A DNA stretch of 64,000 bases from Anastrepha obliqua (Eukaryota > Arthropoda > Insecta > Diptera > Tephritidae): positions 77,688,001-77,752,000 of the forward strand of contig NC_072895.1 in NCBI RefSeq assembly GCF_027943255.1, written 5' to 3'. Within the stretch, counting starts at the first letter, position 1. The number at the start of each line of letters is the position of its first letter. The notes under the pieces are model-generated. The model saw only the letters and a list, made by a program, of their open reading frames with translations, was not told where the DNA came from and did no database searches. Shown one piece after another: positions 24,407 to 37,112 of this stretch. A program made the translations under genes and the position numbers.

Positions 24407-24525
24407 TTCTTCTTCCTGAATGACGCGATAACCGCTTAAGCCGTTTTGGCCGAGCTTAACAAAGCACGCCAGCCGTTTCTCCTACCACCAGCTGGACCCG
24501 CATCGAATACGTTTCTCGTTTTGCT
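24407..24525 (-). mobile_element. LINE-A copy 3, 3'-end scrap
   Basis: Plus-strand sequence CGCGATAACCGCTTAAGCCG and GGCCGAGCTTAACAAAGCAC equals the LINE-A 3' end read backwards. It is followed by ACCACCAGCTGGACCCGCAT from about 130 bp further into the element, so it has an internal deletion. It carries the CTTCTTC tail, and lies directly against a Tc1/mariner remnant. Confidence 0.8.
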
Positions 24526-24810
24526 CAGACATAAACTCTCTCCTGTCATAACGTAGGATTTAAAATGGAGATCTTCCTAGACAACTCGATGGATAAGATC
24601 CTCATCAGAGATATTAAGCTCCAATACAAGCGCCCTTATTAATTTTTAAAGGTCCTCGTCAATGATCGCTTGCACCTGTTGAATAAATTCTGGGGATCGA
24701 ACAGTGCTAGAACGTTTCTTGTGTTTTGCAACAGATTCTGCATAGCCGCCTGATCGCCTGATGCTTCCAATTCACGGCCAACCTAATGTACGAATTAACG
24801 GGCGCTTTTA
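24526..24810 (-). pseudogene. Tc1/mariner HTH-region remnant
   Basis: The minus-strand frame reads ESVAKHKKRSSTVRSPEFIQ, QVQAIIDEDL, LVLELNISDEDLIHRVV and EDLHFKSYVMTGESLCLS. This matches the paired-domain region of the Tc1/mariner family with the pattern RTPEFI, IDENPG-SIR-IA, VHEDLRYKSYVM, possibly maT-like; the subfamily call is tentative. Two internal stops are present. There is no catalytic domain. Confidence 0.65.
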
Positions 24811-27277
24811 ATGAAATTAGAGATTCCTAAATCGGTGTGATTTGAACATATAACGACGATAACTGCATGTCACTTCATGTCTTTAAATAAGTTATAGTAC
24901 TTCATGTCTTATTTGAAAGAGAGTAGAACGAAAATTAACGGGTTTCGGGAACTTATTGCCACACATATGTACATATGCATATCCTCAAATACCGTATGCA
25001 CCTTGTAGAGCTTAATAGGCTTTTAATGTAAGCAAATAATGTAATAGCAAATAAAATACTATTTTGTGAAAAAAAAAATTGCACGCTGCGTGTTAAATAG
25101 TCAGAAAACCCGCGTTAGTAGCCATGAATAACTCATCTACAAATAAAACTCACTTTTATTCGCACGATTGCGTTCCAGAAATTTAAATCGTATATTTAGA
25201 AATGTTCATTATCAATTCAATATCATTCATTGCGGAAGCGTGTCTCTGCTGCCAATTGCATAGGTCTATAACACGTGGAAAGCGTGGCAAGTTGCACTAT
25301 ACGCGCCTCACATTAATTGCTCTCTTCTTGGCTTTTGTTTATATAAACACTTTTTCATTTTTAAATCATAAATTATAACGAAAAAAGTATGGCATAATTG
25401 ACGAAATGGCAAATTAGCCACAATTCCAGTCATTTGCGTATATATGTATGTATGTACTTGAGTTAATAGAGAGAAACACAAACTCGACGTGAGTACAAAT
25501 ACAAGCCACTAAACAAGCAAACACGCACGGTAAATCTCAACTACTATGCAACTCTCATCACGTCCAAGTATGTATAACTTGTATGTACTTTTACATGCAT
25601 GCATACACACATACATAAAAACATGCATATACATATGTATACGCACATATGCTTGTCCATTCCACACAGCAGCCAACTAGCCACCAGAATATATTATAGC
25701 TGCCGCCGATTAAGTGATGATGAATGCTGATAGCGCAAAATGAAAATTGCACCAGATCTAATACTCTACACTACCATTTACTCTGTTTCTTTACTATTCG
25801 TTGTTGGATTAGAATGGTGATGATTGCGCTGGTCCTGAGCTACCCGCTGCAGGCACCCGATTGTTATCAATATTTCTACATAAATGCTGCAAAAACATTG
25901 GGACACCACTCCTATGTATGTATGTGTGCATGCATGCATTTATAAACATATTAACCTATATTAGTCAGAAGCCAAATGCACGCACACACATGCACACATG
26001 CTATCAGTTCAGCGGACAACAAAGGGTTTGCTGTGCACTTGGTTACCCACACGTTCGTTACGTGAACACGTTGGTCAGATAGACAAGTGATTGTGGCGGT
26101 TGTACCTCGGTTACGGTAGAGTCCATTGGCGCTTCATGTGTAAGATTGACTGACTGGCCAAACGGAGCACATAAATGCTTCAGGAAAGCGAAAACTGGAC
26201 AAATGATTCAACTTGCTCACTTTGTTTTTGTTCTTTGTGTTTCTTTTCGATTTGTTTTTCACCCTCTTTTGCGGTCATTTGTGGCTGTGAAATGTATAGA
26301 AGTCACTTAGTCAGTCAGAAACCAAATAAAAAAAAAAACAAAAAACGTAGCGAAAGCCGCTTAGAATGTAAAGTAGAAGTATGGAGAAAGAGTAAAGCGG
26401 AAGTAGCGGTTCTTTAAAGAAATATCGAAATGAAAAAGTGGTTAGCAAACTATGATGATTTCCAAGTTGAAATCCACAGCCGGACAACATCCAATTTACC
26501 ACTACACTCTGCCTTTTGCTCAGTCGTTCGGTTGCCTGGGTAATTCGACAGTGGTTTATGTGAGCAATTGCGGCGTAAACGAATGGCATAACGGTTAAGC
26601 AAGTACAAGGAGTGAAAGTGCAGAAAATACAAATTCTGATTATATTTCAGCATGGATTTTCACGAAAAAAAGTAATAAAAATAAAAAATTGCGTACATAC
26701 ATACATAAGCATGTAATACTCGTATTTGTTCATGGGCAAATGCAATAATTTTTAGTGAAAAGCACTTGAATTTTCAGAATAGTTCCCGTAAAAATGACAG
26801 CTAGGAATAAAATTTTCACAGACATGTAATAATACTGCCCTTGTATGGGTAATCTTAAATTATAACAAGAGTTAATCTGGAATAATATTTTTTAAATTTA
26901 TTTTGCTTTAATAACGGTTGTCTCTTTGAAAATGGAATTTAAAACTAAAAACTCCGAGGCAAACCTTTGCCTTGAAGTAATAGAAAAACCATTATCTAAA
27001 ATGCAGGTATCTGTGGGGGATAATGCCATAGAGCACTACAGCCCGCGATAAATGATAGCACTTCAATATGTCGTTTTTTTTAATATTTTTGCTTTGGAGC
27101 ATTAAAACTAATCCTCTCCGAAAGATAGGGGCAAACAATTATACGCTGAATAACATTAAATGTAATATAAGGATTTGATATTTATCAGCATCAGACGAAA
27201 TAGCAAAGTACTCGCCAACTTCGGTGATCGTAGGGAGAGAGTTTAAGAAATACGTTTTGTCATTTGCAGTCATTTCT
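24811..27277. other. Long spacer with TATG/CATA runs
   Basis: No gene recognised. Degenerate dinucleotide and tetranucleotide runs occur at 25438-25460, 25565-25650 and 25915-25940. These are typical of fly introns and intergenic DNA. Confidence 0.55.
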
Positions 27278-28110
27278 TCCTCGTGCTAACCGGTGTCAGT
27301 TGGAAACGCCAACGAAGCCGCTGGATCTTTTTCGTCGCTGCACTATGTCTATGTCGCCGTAAAGCTCATATAGTTCATTGTGACATCGCATGCGATACTC
27401 GCCGTCGCCAACACTTCAAGGGACACCTCATCAGATATTGTCATTGTCCAAGCCTCTGTGCCATACGATAGGAAGGGCATGATGGGAGCCTTATAAAATA
27501 TTAAGGGCAAGTTGATATGCCATCACCATAACGCCATAAATTTGCTGATCATCACAACACATGGGCAACACTGTAATCGATTAGAGGTGACGTGCCATAA
27601 TTCCGTAGTCTTAACCATAACCGTAGGGTTTTCACCGTAACCATAACCAGTTACATTGTGTTGCTTTGTGGTATACATCTTGTTATTTTTTCTTTAGTTT
27701 CTGCACTTCGAAATGCACAAATAAGTGAAGGTACATGTGTCATATGGTTCTCACGGCTATGGAACCAATCACTTTACTTACAGTAACCGTCGTCTACTGC
27801 GTCGAGTAGAGTGGCCACTAAAACAATCCCTCCTCTCCTTCTAAGGAGACACCCAATAATTTATGACATATACCTATATCGTATAAGTTAATACTACGGT
27901 TAAGGTTATGGCGTTGTGGTATGGCATGCCCACTTTGACTTTAGTTTTGTTCGTCGAGAGAGAACTTTGCTTTTCAATTGTCCACTTAGTCCAAAGTAGC
28001 ACTTGTTGGTAAGAGATATTCTCCATTGGATTTCAAGGCTGACCTTGTTATGAGTGTTAATGCTGGTTCATAGATAAGATCCTAGGAAAATCCATAACAA
28101 CCACTAAATA
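27278..28110 (-). mobile_element. LINE-A copy 4, split by a MITE
   Basis: Two LINE-A segments, 27278-27503 and 27944-28110, are collinear with the family consensus seen at 37113-37761. The blocks around AAAGCTCATATAGTTCATTG and the CCAAAGTAGCACTTGTTGG stretch are conserved. They are separated by the 437-bp insertion at 27504-27940. The 3' terminus and the reverse-transcriptase core are missing. Frames are disrupted. Confidence 0.8.
27504..27940. mobile_element. 437-bp MITE with TTA target duplication
   Basis: It interrupts LINE-A at a point where the uninterrupted copies read GTGTTAGTTTTG. TTA is duplicated at 27501-27503 and 27941-27943. The inverted termini pair over about 35 bp: left AGGGCAAGTTGATATGCC then ATAACGCCATAA; right (inward) AGTCAAAGTGGGCATGCC then ACAACGCCATAA. 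There is no coding capacity. A 3-bp TTA/TWA duplication is characteristic of the PIF/Harbinger superfamily; the superfamily call is inferred from that alone. Confidence 0.85.
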
Positions 28111-28719
28111 AGTACTGTCTGTGCTGGTGTATTTTACATTTATTCAATAAGCTTACACACGTGTGTATGCAATAGGTTAGTTAATATATGATATTACAGT
28201 TAACTGTCAAGGCCAAAAATCTGACTTTTTTTGTGGCAGGAGGTTAAAATCAAAATGTCTCAAACATTATCAAAGGCGCCGTCACACCAGTGGTATGTGA
28301 GACTTGCTCCCATTAATACTATAATATAACATTCCTCCCCGGCTGATTTCCACCCTGGCACCGCTGTAATCATGTCATGAAGATGGAGCACCGTTTATTT
28401 CTATTGACACAACCAGGTATCTGCGCTGGGGCGATAATATCCACTCCCTCCACTGTTTCACAGGTGGTGGAAGTGAAATATCAGAAAATATCGGATAATA
28501 TCAGATAGCGCAGTATTTACGAACTAATGTATTGTCTTCTGTCTGATATTTTTGTGAGTGATTGACTCAAATATCGGGGTTTGTCGTCGTCCTGTACAGA
28601 AACAATTCAACCATGTCGTTTGGGACCTTGCGCTCCCGTTCAATAAATTTAAGTCTTACCATTATTTTTCCAGCAAATGCTCGAAGTGCCTCTTATCTAG
28701 CACTGGATGAGCACATGTG
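28111..28719. other. Spacer, possibly R1-like LINE 3' region
   Basis: No motif recognised. Its position directly 3' of the R1-like coding remnant makes it a candidate 3' UTR or flank. Confidence 0.4.
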
Positions 28720-29620
28720 TCCCGTGTGAGGTTTATATGACTAGGTGGGTGTCATAAAACTTTTTTCAGCATTGCACGTTCTCGTGCGAAGCGATCACAA
28801 TGAAATGTCACGTATTCAAAATGGACTTTCTGCCAACTGAGGCTGTGAAGATATTCCATGAACGAGCCGTGACCGGTGAGTATCTGTGTAAGGTAATAAT
28901 CGGGATCACCATGCTTTCTTTTCAACCCCTCTTCGGGATGTGATATTAGCTTGTACGTCCATCGCCTTTTAAATGACTCTTCTCATCTTCTTTGCCACTC
29001 GTACATTGATCGCTCTCTATCCATGGCTTTTTCTCCTGTCGTAGGAAATAATCGCCTTCTTTCCCCTTGCCGATGACCTATATCGGCTGCTGCTAGATGT
29101 TGCCTAAGCTCAATCTCGTGTCGATCATGATCGTTATCAGCACTGCCTCCGTTTTTTGGGCTGCTACTTCTAGACCTACATTGCTGAGCCAACGCTGTAC
29201 TCTCGCTGCCGCATCATTGCACTTCGCTCCTAGATGATCAATCCGCTTGTCAACTACTACTAGCGCAATATCATCCGCATATCCTACGCTTTGTTTTTTA
29301 TGGAAGTTTTAATTTCAGAACCCCGTTATACATAGTGTTCCAAAGAGTTGGTCCCAAACCGATTCTTGTGGAACTCCTCCTCTGACTTTATATGATTTTG
29401 GTCTATTATCAGTGTCACACCGAAGAATTTGTTTGTTGAGATAGCTTCGGATAATGCTCAGTAGGTAGCTTGGCACCTTCAACTTTTCCAGAGACAACAG
29501 TATGTTGAACGCGTTTTTTATGTCCAGCGTTATAACTGCGCAGAGCTTCATAGCAGAGTGTCCTCACCTAATGGCTTCCCGGGCTATGTTTATTACAGTT
29601 CGGCTTTCATTCAAAACTCT
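28720..29620 (-). pseudogene. R1-like LINE reverse transcriptase remnant
   Basis: Minus-strand blocks in order: IVRVLNESRTVINIAREAIR, then KLCAVITLDIKNAFNILL (family CAVVTLDVKNAFN), VPSYLLSIIRSYLNKQILRC, and YKVRGGVPQESVWDQLFGTL (family GVPQGSVLGP). GYADDIALVVVDKRI (~29260-29300) keeps the catalytic YADD. Then come RVQRWLSNVGLEVAAQKTE and the post-RT DPDYYLTQILTGHGSF and VTFHCDRFARERAM. Frameshifts separate these. The combination of DIKNAFN, KTEAVLI and LTGHG-F is typical of the R1 clade. Confidence 0.8.
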
Positions 29621-31057
29621 GACTATTCCTATGGGTATTGAGGAATGAATAATGCATACGTCCTTATGTTTGCAATTCATTATACAAATTTCAAGTGAAT
29701 ATTCACGAGTATATTCACATTTTACGGTAATTAAACACGTTTACAATGTCACGCCCAATAAAAATAAATTGATTATTATTGATTAAGCCCGTTCGACTTA
29801 ACACGAAATTCTGCTTCGGTTTGACTGCCACTGTAGAATTTTCAATATATCCTTTTATCCTGTTTCACCTGCAGCTGTTATCTTGCCACCCAATGACTTC
29901 CGACCCATACGAATCTTTTGCTACGTAAATGCATTTGTAGTAGGATTATAAAAACTTGTGTTTTTCTTAAACTATAAGCTCCTTACTATACTTACTTACA
30001 TACCTATTTTTTTTTTAATTCGACCTCGTAAATGCAGCACATCATTGGTTCTCGTCGGCATGCTTAATTTCGTAGATTTCTTCCTTTAAATCTCAGCAGC
30101 ACGGCACCAAAGACTCATACCTTGCCAGTACTTACTTACGCTCAGCACAAATTCGTGATGCTGCCATTCGAATCGCTTTAGTGGCCTTTTAACTATGGCT
30201 AAGGTTGAGATAAGTTAAAAGACGGCAGCGTCTGTAGTGGTTTTCTTATTCTCGCTATTCATTGCATATCTGTGGAATTTCTGTCGCTCCAGTTATTCAG
30301 CAGCGGATGGAAATTAGATGAGATAAGCGGCAGCTGATGAGTTTGTTGGCTCAGCTTTAGTTTCAGGCTGGTCTTACAGTTGGAAATTGTATTTGATATT
30401 TCAGCGCATTTCCTACACTCCTCCGCTTTCCGTTGTCCTATTTATGTTGTTTACCTTTGCTCCACACCTCCAACTGCTTAAAAATATTTGAATTTTCTGT
30501 TTCGCATTTCAATATTTTTCTCCTTGTAAATGTAAGTAGGCAAAGGCAACACACAAGCACTCTTAACACAGCTTTGCTACACCTATTTTTTGTACTCTTA
30601 GCCTGGTGGAATTGATATTTATATTTCCAAATTTTTTCATGCAGCTCTCTTTGCTCCTGCCCGCTCAAGCTCTTTGCAAAAGGAACTAATAATACAAGAT
30701 GCTTGAATACATATATTACATATATAAGTACATTTGTATTTAAGCTGAAAGCCTTCAGTTTGCGAATCTGTATGAGTGGATGATGTTATATGTACTTTGT
30801 GTAGTTGGTTGGGGAACGTGCTTGCTATTCTACTTTTTCCGTTCGGCGAACAACAAAAAAAGTAAAAAATTAAAAATATGCGCAAATAAATCTAATCAGA
30901 ATATTTCTGGCTATAAGTGCAGTAATCATGATTTAAGTCAACTTTTATTCGAATCTATCAGCACCATTTGCAGGATCTGGATGGTTTATATTTGGCAGTC
31001 TTAAAATATCGGTAATAAGTTTGTGAAAAGCTATGTTTTATGTTGTTTTAATGCACC
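29621..31057. other. Spacer
   Basis: No feature recognised on either strand. Confidence 0.5.
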
Positions 31058-31061
31058 TTAA

Positions 31062-31739
31062 GGCCACCCGGTGGTCTAGAATTTTCAAACAATCGATTTT
31101 TTTTCGATATTTCGAAAGTATAGTATCTTAAAAATATACTGTGCAATTTTCATGCGGAAACTCCCAATGTTATAGCTTCTACAGCCCATTAACCAGGTAG
31201 AGAGCGATCCGCGCCCTCCTGTACCTCAAACGTTAAACACGATTTTCTCAAAACTACGGCGGGGATAAAAGCAAAAAACTATTCAACCGAATCACTTGAA
31301 ATTTGGATATGTTGTTCACAACATGTATCGCTATCGCCGGAACTAGAATTATAATTTTATTTAAATAATTTTCTATTTTTTAAACTAAAAGACTTGTGAA
31401 AAACCCCGATTTTATGAACTTTTTTTTAAAAGTGCACCATTTTGTCAATTATTCATTTTTTCGATTTGTTCTAGTTCCGACCATAACTGCACACTTTCTG
31501 ATTAAGAATCTTCTTGAATTTTGTGTTTCAGATGGGTTCGATTTTTCGAGAGGGTCATCTTCAGCGGCAGTTTTATAATAATAAATATTGTTTCAAAAGT
31601 AAAAAAAAAATTTTTTTGTATGCTCAATAAACGTACTAAAAAGCCCGAAAAGTTGAAGCATCGTTTTTTAAATTTTTAATGGCAAAAAAAAAATCGTGAA
31701 AATACGTGAAATTTTCGTGCTCTAGACCACCGGGTACCC
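31062..31739. mobile_element. 678-bp MITE with TTAA target duplication
   Basis: Flanked by TTAA at 31058-31061 and 31740-31743. Inverted termini: left GGCCACCCGGTGGTCTAGA, right (inward) GGGTACCCGGTGGTCTAGA, with 17 of 19 bases matching. The interior is AT-rich and non-coding. TTAA duplications are made by piggyBac and by Kolobok elements; which one is not decided here. Confidence 0.88.
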
Positions 31740-31866
31740 TTAATAACCCAAAGATCATAGGTGCCGTAATGTTAAATTCCCCGCGGATATGAAACATCGA
31801 TTTTGGCAAAAGTTGTTTTCAACAGCTATCGCTGCTCGGCTGGCCGTTACAAAACTCCGAATGCAT

Positions 31867-34020
31867 TCTTCTTCTTAATTGGCGCGATAACCGCTTACGC
31901 GATTTTTACCGAGTTTTATTAAGCCAGTCGTTTCTTTCTCGTGCGCCAGTTGGATACACCAAGTGAAGCCAAGTCCTTCTCTACCTGATCTTTCCAACGC
32001 AGAGGAAGCCTTCCTCTTCCTCTGTGCCCACCGGCTTGTACTGCATCGACTACTTTAAGAGCCGGAGCGTTTGTATTCATTCGGACCATGATGGAAAGAA
32101 TAATGAGATGGCACCTATCATGGTACCGTCGCCTTACTTTCATGCAAATTTGACAATGAGTGACGTCGTATTAGCATCAGTATGGTCAGATTACCATTTT
32201 CGTAACTTAATTTAGCATTTTTTTTGTTATTTCGCCTCGGAGTTTTAATTCTTTCGTCATGACATTTTTCTAGCCTGTTCTGATCAAAATGTTATGTATA
32301 TAATTTTGTAAAATATACATTTTTTAAAAACTAGTTCAATAATTCACTTAGTTTTACCTTTTTTAACATCTGGTCGCATTGCCGGCGATTGGTATTGTTG
32401 GAGTTCTTCTCCTTTCAGCAGTGAAATCTCTCTCTCGCTACTGCAGTGATGCCCAGCACCCGCTAAGATGTCCATTTAAACAAAATAAAACACCCAATTT
32501 TTATTGAATTACTTACAAAACTTTGTGACAAACTGTCTTTAAAATGTACGTTTTTTTAAACAAATTTGTTATGGTTATGTACAATTTAATTTATGAGTTT
32601 TTGTTAACAGAACCTCTTTTGTTAGCAGAACGACTTTTGTGCTATATTGCAGGTTACGTAGCAAGATAAGGTACTTTTTTTTGTTAAAATATCGTTATGG
32701 TTTCTTCAGTATATTCTGCTATTTTGTTGCTTGGTTTTAGTACGAATATACCTCTTGATGCCGTGTATGCTACTAAGGATTGAGGACCGGAAAAAAAAAT
32801 TACACGTCTATGGTTTCAATTCGCATTCAAGAAATTCCAACGCTTTTTAAAATATGTGAAAAGGTTGTTATGTTACGAAGAGTTGAGAGAAGACGATTTT
32901 ATATTCTTGCATAACCTTAAAAGGAGAAAAAATTAATATGCACTTTCAAAATATCCAATTTTATAAGAATCAACAAATTTTCATTAGCACTAAAATCTTC
33001 TCAGAGTTGCCTTTTATAACCTTATTTTATTTAATAATACAGTTTTTTTAACTAACAGTTTCGGTAGCTTTAAATTAAAAAAAAAAAACCAAACTTAAAA
33101 CTTTTCGCATTTTGGGTATAAAAAAGCACTAAATTTATTGCGGAGAGCAAATGGTTGGCAACACTGCACACCTCGGCTAACGCGACGTCACGCACTCTCT
33201 GATGGGCGCAATCTTGTTTCTATCATTCTTGCATTCGGACGACATGACCCAGCCAGCGTAGCCGCTGGATCTTTATTCGCTGCGCTATGTCTATGTCGTC
33301 GTAAAGCTCATACAGCTCATCGTTCCATCGTCTGCGATATTCGCCGTTGCCAACGTGCAAAGGTCCAAAAATCTTACGCAGAATCTTTCTTTCGAACACT
33401 CCAAGCCTCGCTTCATCGGATGTTGTCATCGTCCATGCTTCTACGCCATACGTTAGGACGGGCATAATGAGAGCCTTGTAGAGTGTTAGTTTTGTTCGTC
33501 GGGAGAGGACTTTACTGTTCAGTTGCCTACTTAGTCCAAAGTAGCACTTGTTGACAGGAAAAATTCTACGTTAGATTTCTAGGCTGACATTGTTATCGGT
33601 GTTAATGCTGGTTCCTAAATATAATATAATATTATATATGGTACGAAGTATTTCACAACCTCGAAATTATAACTGTCAACAGTGACGCGGGTGCCAATTC
33701 GCGAGTGCGCCAACTGTTTGTTTGAAGACAGGAGGTAATTCGTTTTGTCCTCGATCACCACAAGACCCATTCGCTTTACCTCATTATCCAGTTTGAAAAA
33801 GGCAGAACTAATAGCGCGGTTGTTAAGGCCGATGATGTCAATATATTCAGCATACTCCAACAATTGTACGCTCTTATCAAGAATTGGCCTGAGCGATATA
33901 AGTTCTGCGGCTCGTACGATCCTCACCAACATCAGGTTAAAGAAGTCACACGACAGCGAATCACCTTGTCTAAAACCTCGTTTCGTATCAAACGGCTCGG
34001 AGAGGTGCTCCGAGTACATT
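31867..34020 (-). mobile_element. LINE-A copy 5, split by a 1.1-kb insertion
   Basis: 31867-32086 holds the 3' end: the TTCTTCTT tail, then TAATTGGCGCGATAACCGC and the GRGRLPLRWKDQ block. 33232-34020 continues upstream with EYRRRWNDELYELYDD, LTYGVEAWTMTTSDEARLG, SNKQLAHSRIGTRVTVDSYN and GFRQGDSLSCDFFNLML. The active site reads EYAEYIDII instead of FADDIDII, so both catalytic Asp are gone. The two pieces abut exactly on the LINE-A consensus at CATTCGGAC, showing that they were one copy. Confidence 0.88.
32087..33231. mobile_element. 1145-bp insertion with 9-bp duplications
   Basis: CATTCGGAC occurs on both sides (32078-32086 and 33232-33240) and only once in intact LINE-A copies, so this is an insertion with a 9-bp target duplication. 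The termini show weak inverted similarity (left CATGATGGAAAGAATAATGA, right inward CAAGAATGATAGAAACAAGA; 14 of 20 match). No transposase is recognisable. A 9-bp duplication suggests a Mutator-like element; 8 bp plus a chance match would suggest hAT. Confidence 0.75.
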
Positions 34021-34547
34021 GGTTTTAAGATAAATCTTATAATAGAAATCGCTTATAGCACGGCGGTGATATGAAATGGCACACAACATACGTACACTGC
34101 AAACAAAGGCTGCGCGGGGATATCTATCAGTACATACATATACGAAGTTCGAAATTGGTATTTTTTAGGAAAAGCAGAAAATATCAAAATTTTCCTAGCT
34201 TCCACTGAACTCGACGTTATTTCTTCAGCCGAAGGCAATATAGTCGATATGAGATACACAAATTTTCTGGCTAAGCTCTCTCAGCTTTTTGTGGTGCCGT
34301 CAAAGATGTGCGATCAGTTCTGACAGCTTCAATTTCACCAGGTGTTAGCAGAATGGTAGCAGGCCATAACGCATTCCAATTGCATCAAAGGCACATCATT
34401 AATTCTTTCAGCTCCCTGCCTTCGTTGAAACTGTTTTATTGTGCTTAAGTTTAAAATAACGCGTGCGACAAGCAAAGCTAGCTTTCTATTGATCTCAACT
34501 CTATTCATACCAGAAATCTTTCCTTTCCTTTCAACAATGATTTCGGT
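34021..34547. other. Spacer
   Basis: Nothing recognised. Confidence 0.5.
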
Positions 34548-34766
34548 TCATTTTTGATAAATTTGCGAACTGGTTTTGGGCGGGCCCGTATGTTCATTGT
34601 CATTTATGTCCTCACAACCATCTCTGAAACATGTAAACCACACATGAACTCTGGCACGAGATGGACAATCATCGTCACAAACTTTTTTCATCAACTCAAA
34701 TGCTTCGGCAAACGTTTTAGGGATTTTAAAACTAAATTTGATATTAGCTCTTTGTTCGAAACTCAT
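34548..34766 (-). pseudogene. mariner transposase N-terminus
   Basis: From the family start methionine at 34766 the frame reads MSFEQRANIKFSFKIPKTFA, then AFELMKKVCDDDCPSRARV, HVWFTCFRDGCEDINDNEH and TGPPKTS. This is the first HTH of mariner transposases (pattern FCFKLGKT--E-FE-MKKVYGDDCLSRA-V-EWF-RFKDG-ED--D). It is truncated after about 70 residues. No TIR found. It could belong to the same family as the fragment at 18715-19060, but the two do not overlap. Confidence 0.75.
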
Positions 34767-37101
34767 TTTTGTACCGAAGACACAAACATACTCACACTTT
34801 AGACGCAATAACTTCGCTTTCACTGAACCGAATGTCACCAAGCTTTCACTGGAAGTCAGCTAGGAATGTAACTTCCAACGCACTAACTCATTAAAAAGAT
34901 GGCGACAACAAAAACATTTTTATTACACCAGTCTTTTTCATTTTGTACTTCACTTTGTATAATCCAAAGTCACTTCCTTCTTCTCCCACCTCTTTGATTC
35001 TTTTTCTTCTGTTGCCCGAGAGATATATTCTTTTAAATAACTCAATGCAACAATTTTCAACATTGAATAAATCCCAAAGTTATTAGTTGCTTTCCAAATT
35101 TTTCCATTTTGTTCATATTATATTCAAGCCTATTAATAAACCAATTTTGACGAGATGTCCAAAATCACTTGATATGAAAACGCGCAGTTTCTCTTCAATT
35201 TTTTTAATACTCTCATTTTAGTCTTAAATATAATCCAAATACAGAATTCATTTCAATTCATTTTTCCACTAAGATGTTTAAATCTTTACCTGTCCTCGAG
35301 TGCATGCAAGGTCGAATATACGTATCCGCTAAAAGAGAGATGTTAGCACTAATACTCTCGAATTGCTGAATACTTTATATGTATAGGCAAAAAAATTTAT
35401 ATCTACACACCTATGTCGATTAAATACTTGTAAGTGTTGCGCCGTTCGTGCTCCAGCTTTTCCTAAAATGATGGTTTCCGGTGATTCATTTATGATCAAA
35501 AAACTTTTAAGAAGCAATTCTAACGTCTAACAGCTTATTTGAAGAAAAGCAATAATTCAGTTATATACTTATACGTAAAATGTGTGCAACTTTGAAATTT
35601 TTTTTCATAATCGTAGAGGATTTTTCCGTATATGTGCCCTTACATATGAAAGTTTAAATTTTGGCATAATATCAGAGCAAAATGCTATATATAGGCTCTG
35701 ACATGACAGAAAATACGTTTGCTTTTTTTCATTGTTTAACGGTTTGTTAACTCCGTTTTGTGTGTCTTTTTTTCGTTTCGGTTTTTGTGTTAATTCGTTT
35801 TCATTCCCTTAACTGTTGCCATCGTTTTTAGACTACCAGCCCAACCAGCGAGATAACCAGGTATTTCAACTTCCTCCAAACCGAAACACTGTCCTTCCTT
35901 CACATTGGTTCTCACAACATTTTTACCTACCACATTTTTACCATTTGACGTGCGTTCATTTATCATTCATTCCGCCCATTTAGCGCTATGCATAGCAATA
36001 ACAGCAACAACAGCAGTACGATATGGCTGAAGCGTGCCGCACTTACCTTGCTGCCTGAAGTTTGTACTGCTAGCACATTAGAGGTTAACGTGAGGTTGTT
36101 CCGTTGTGTTACGTACGCAATAAAGCTTAACAAAATGATGAGCACGAGTGCGAAAATACGAGATGGAGGAAGGACAATAAACAGAAGGGATGATGCACAC
36201 ACACACTGAACCGACGCCAGTAGAGTCTAGAGGTTACGTATACGACACCGCTTGGCTCGCTTGGCGGTGACACAATTGCCAAAGGAAATGTAGGGAGCTG
36301 CAGGGATGCCAGCCATGACCTGTTTGCCCTAAATTATGTAACAACTCTAGCAAATAGTAGAAGTGTGAGAAAAGGATGTGGCAAAACAGGTAGAAGACAG
36401 TTAGTGTACTTAGCACGTTTCGACAGTCTTTTCCTTACATCAGGATGAAAATGTGCATTCTTTAAGACCTAAATTCGCCGAAAGGTTAAGTAGGCAAATC
36501 CAAATGACAGTTAAAGCAATGACAGCTATGCGACACACATACGTACTACTACTAACTACAGAATAGAATAGCTAGAAAGGGACGAAAGCAGTCTTAAATT
36601 GTCTTTATATCACCACCGACGAACGTCACTTTGACTTTAAAGTCTGAGGAAACAAAAGCCACCATTTTAAACAGTAATGTGTATGTGCAGATGGAGGAAA
36701 GGGAGGGATGTAAGTAAAGTGATGTGTAAAGGACTTCGGCATTTATTGGGTTATTACGTTGCAGCCAAGCAGGTGATACACCAACGATTTCGCAGCTTTG
36801 AATACAAGTATGTTTATATTGGCTGTTCGCTCACCCGCTTGGTATATTGATGTGGATGCGTAAGTGTGCCTCAAAACGTCGTGTTTATTTTCACAAAGGA
36901 TGTCGTTTATTATTACCATCCGAAACTTTAATTTGCATAATTCATTTTTCCTTCCCGCCACTGAGCCCAACAGCTCTCTCAAAATTCTATTTACGTCCAT
37001 CTGCTCTCACGGATCATACTGTTTTACTTAAATTTCTTGGAAAAAGTACAGGACATTCTAAAATGTGAATGAAAATAGATTAAAGGAACTAAGGGTATGG
37101 C
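34767..37101. other. Spacer
   Basis: No gene recognised. An AAG|GTAAGT donor-like match lies on the minus strand (GT at 36046-36045) after an open frame with no in-frame ATG; support is too thin for a gene call. Confidence 0.5.
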
Positions 37102-37112
37102 ATTAATCAACT

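Noticed and set aside
36041..36202. AAG|GTAAGT donor after a hydrophobic minus-strand frame resembling a signal peptide
   Set aside because: The frame has no ATG (it opens at GTG) and the donor alone is not significant. Could be a 5' UTR exon, but unsupported.
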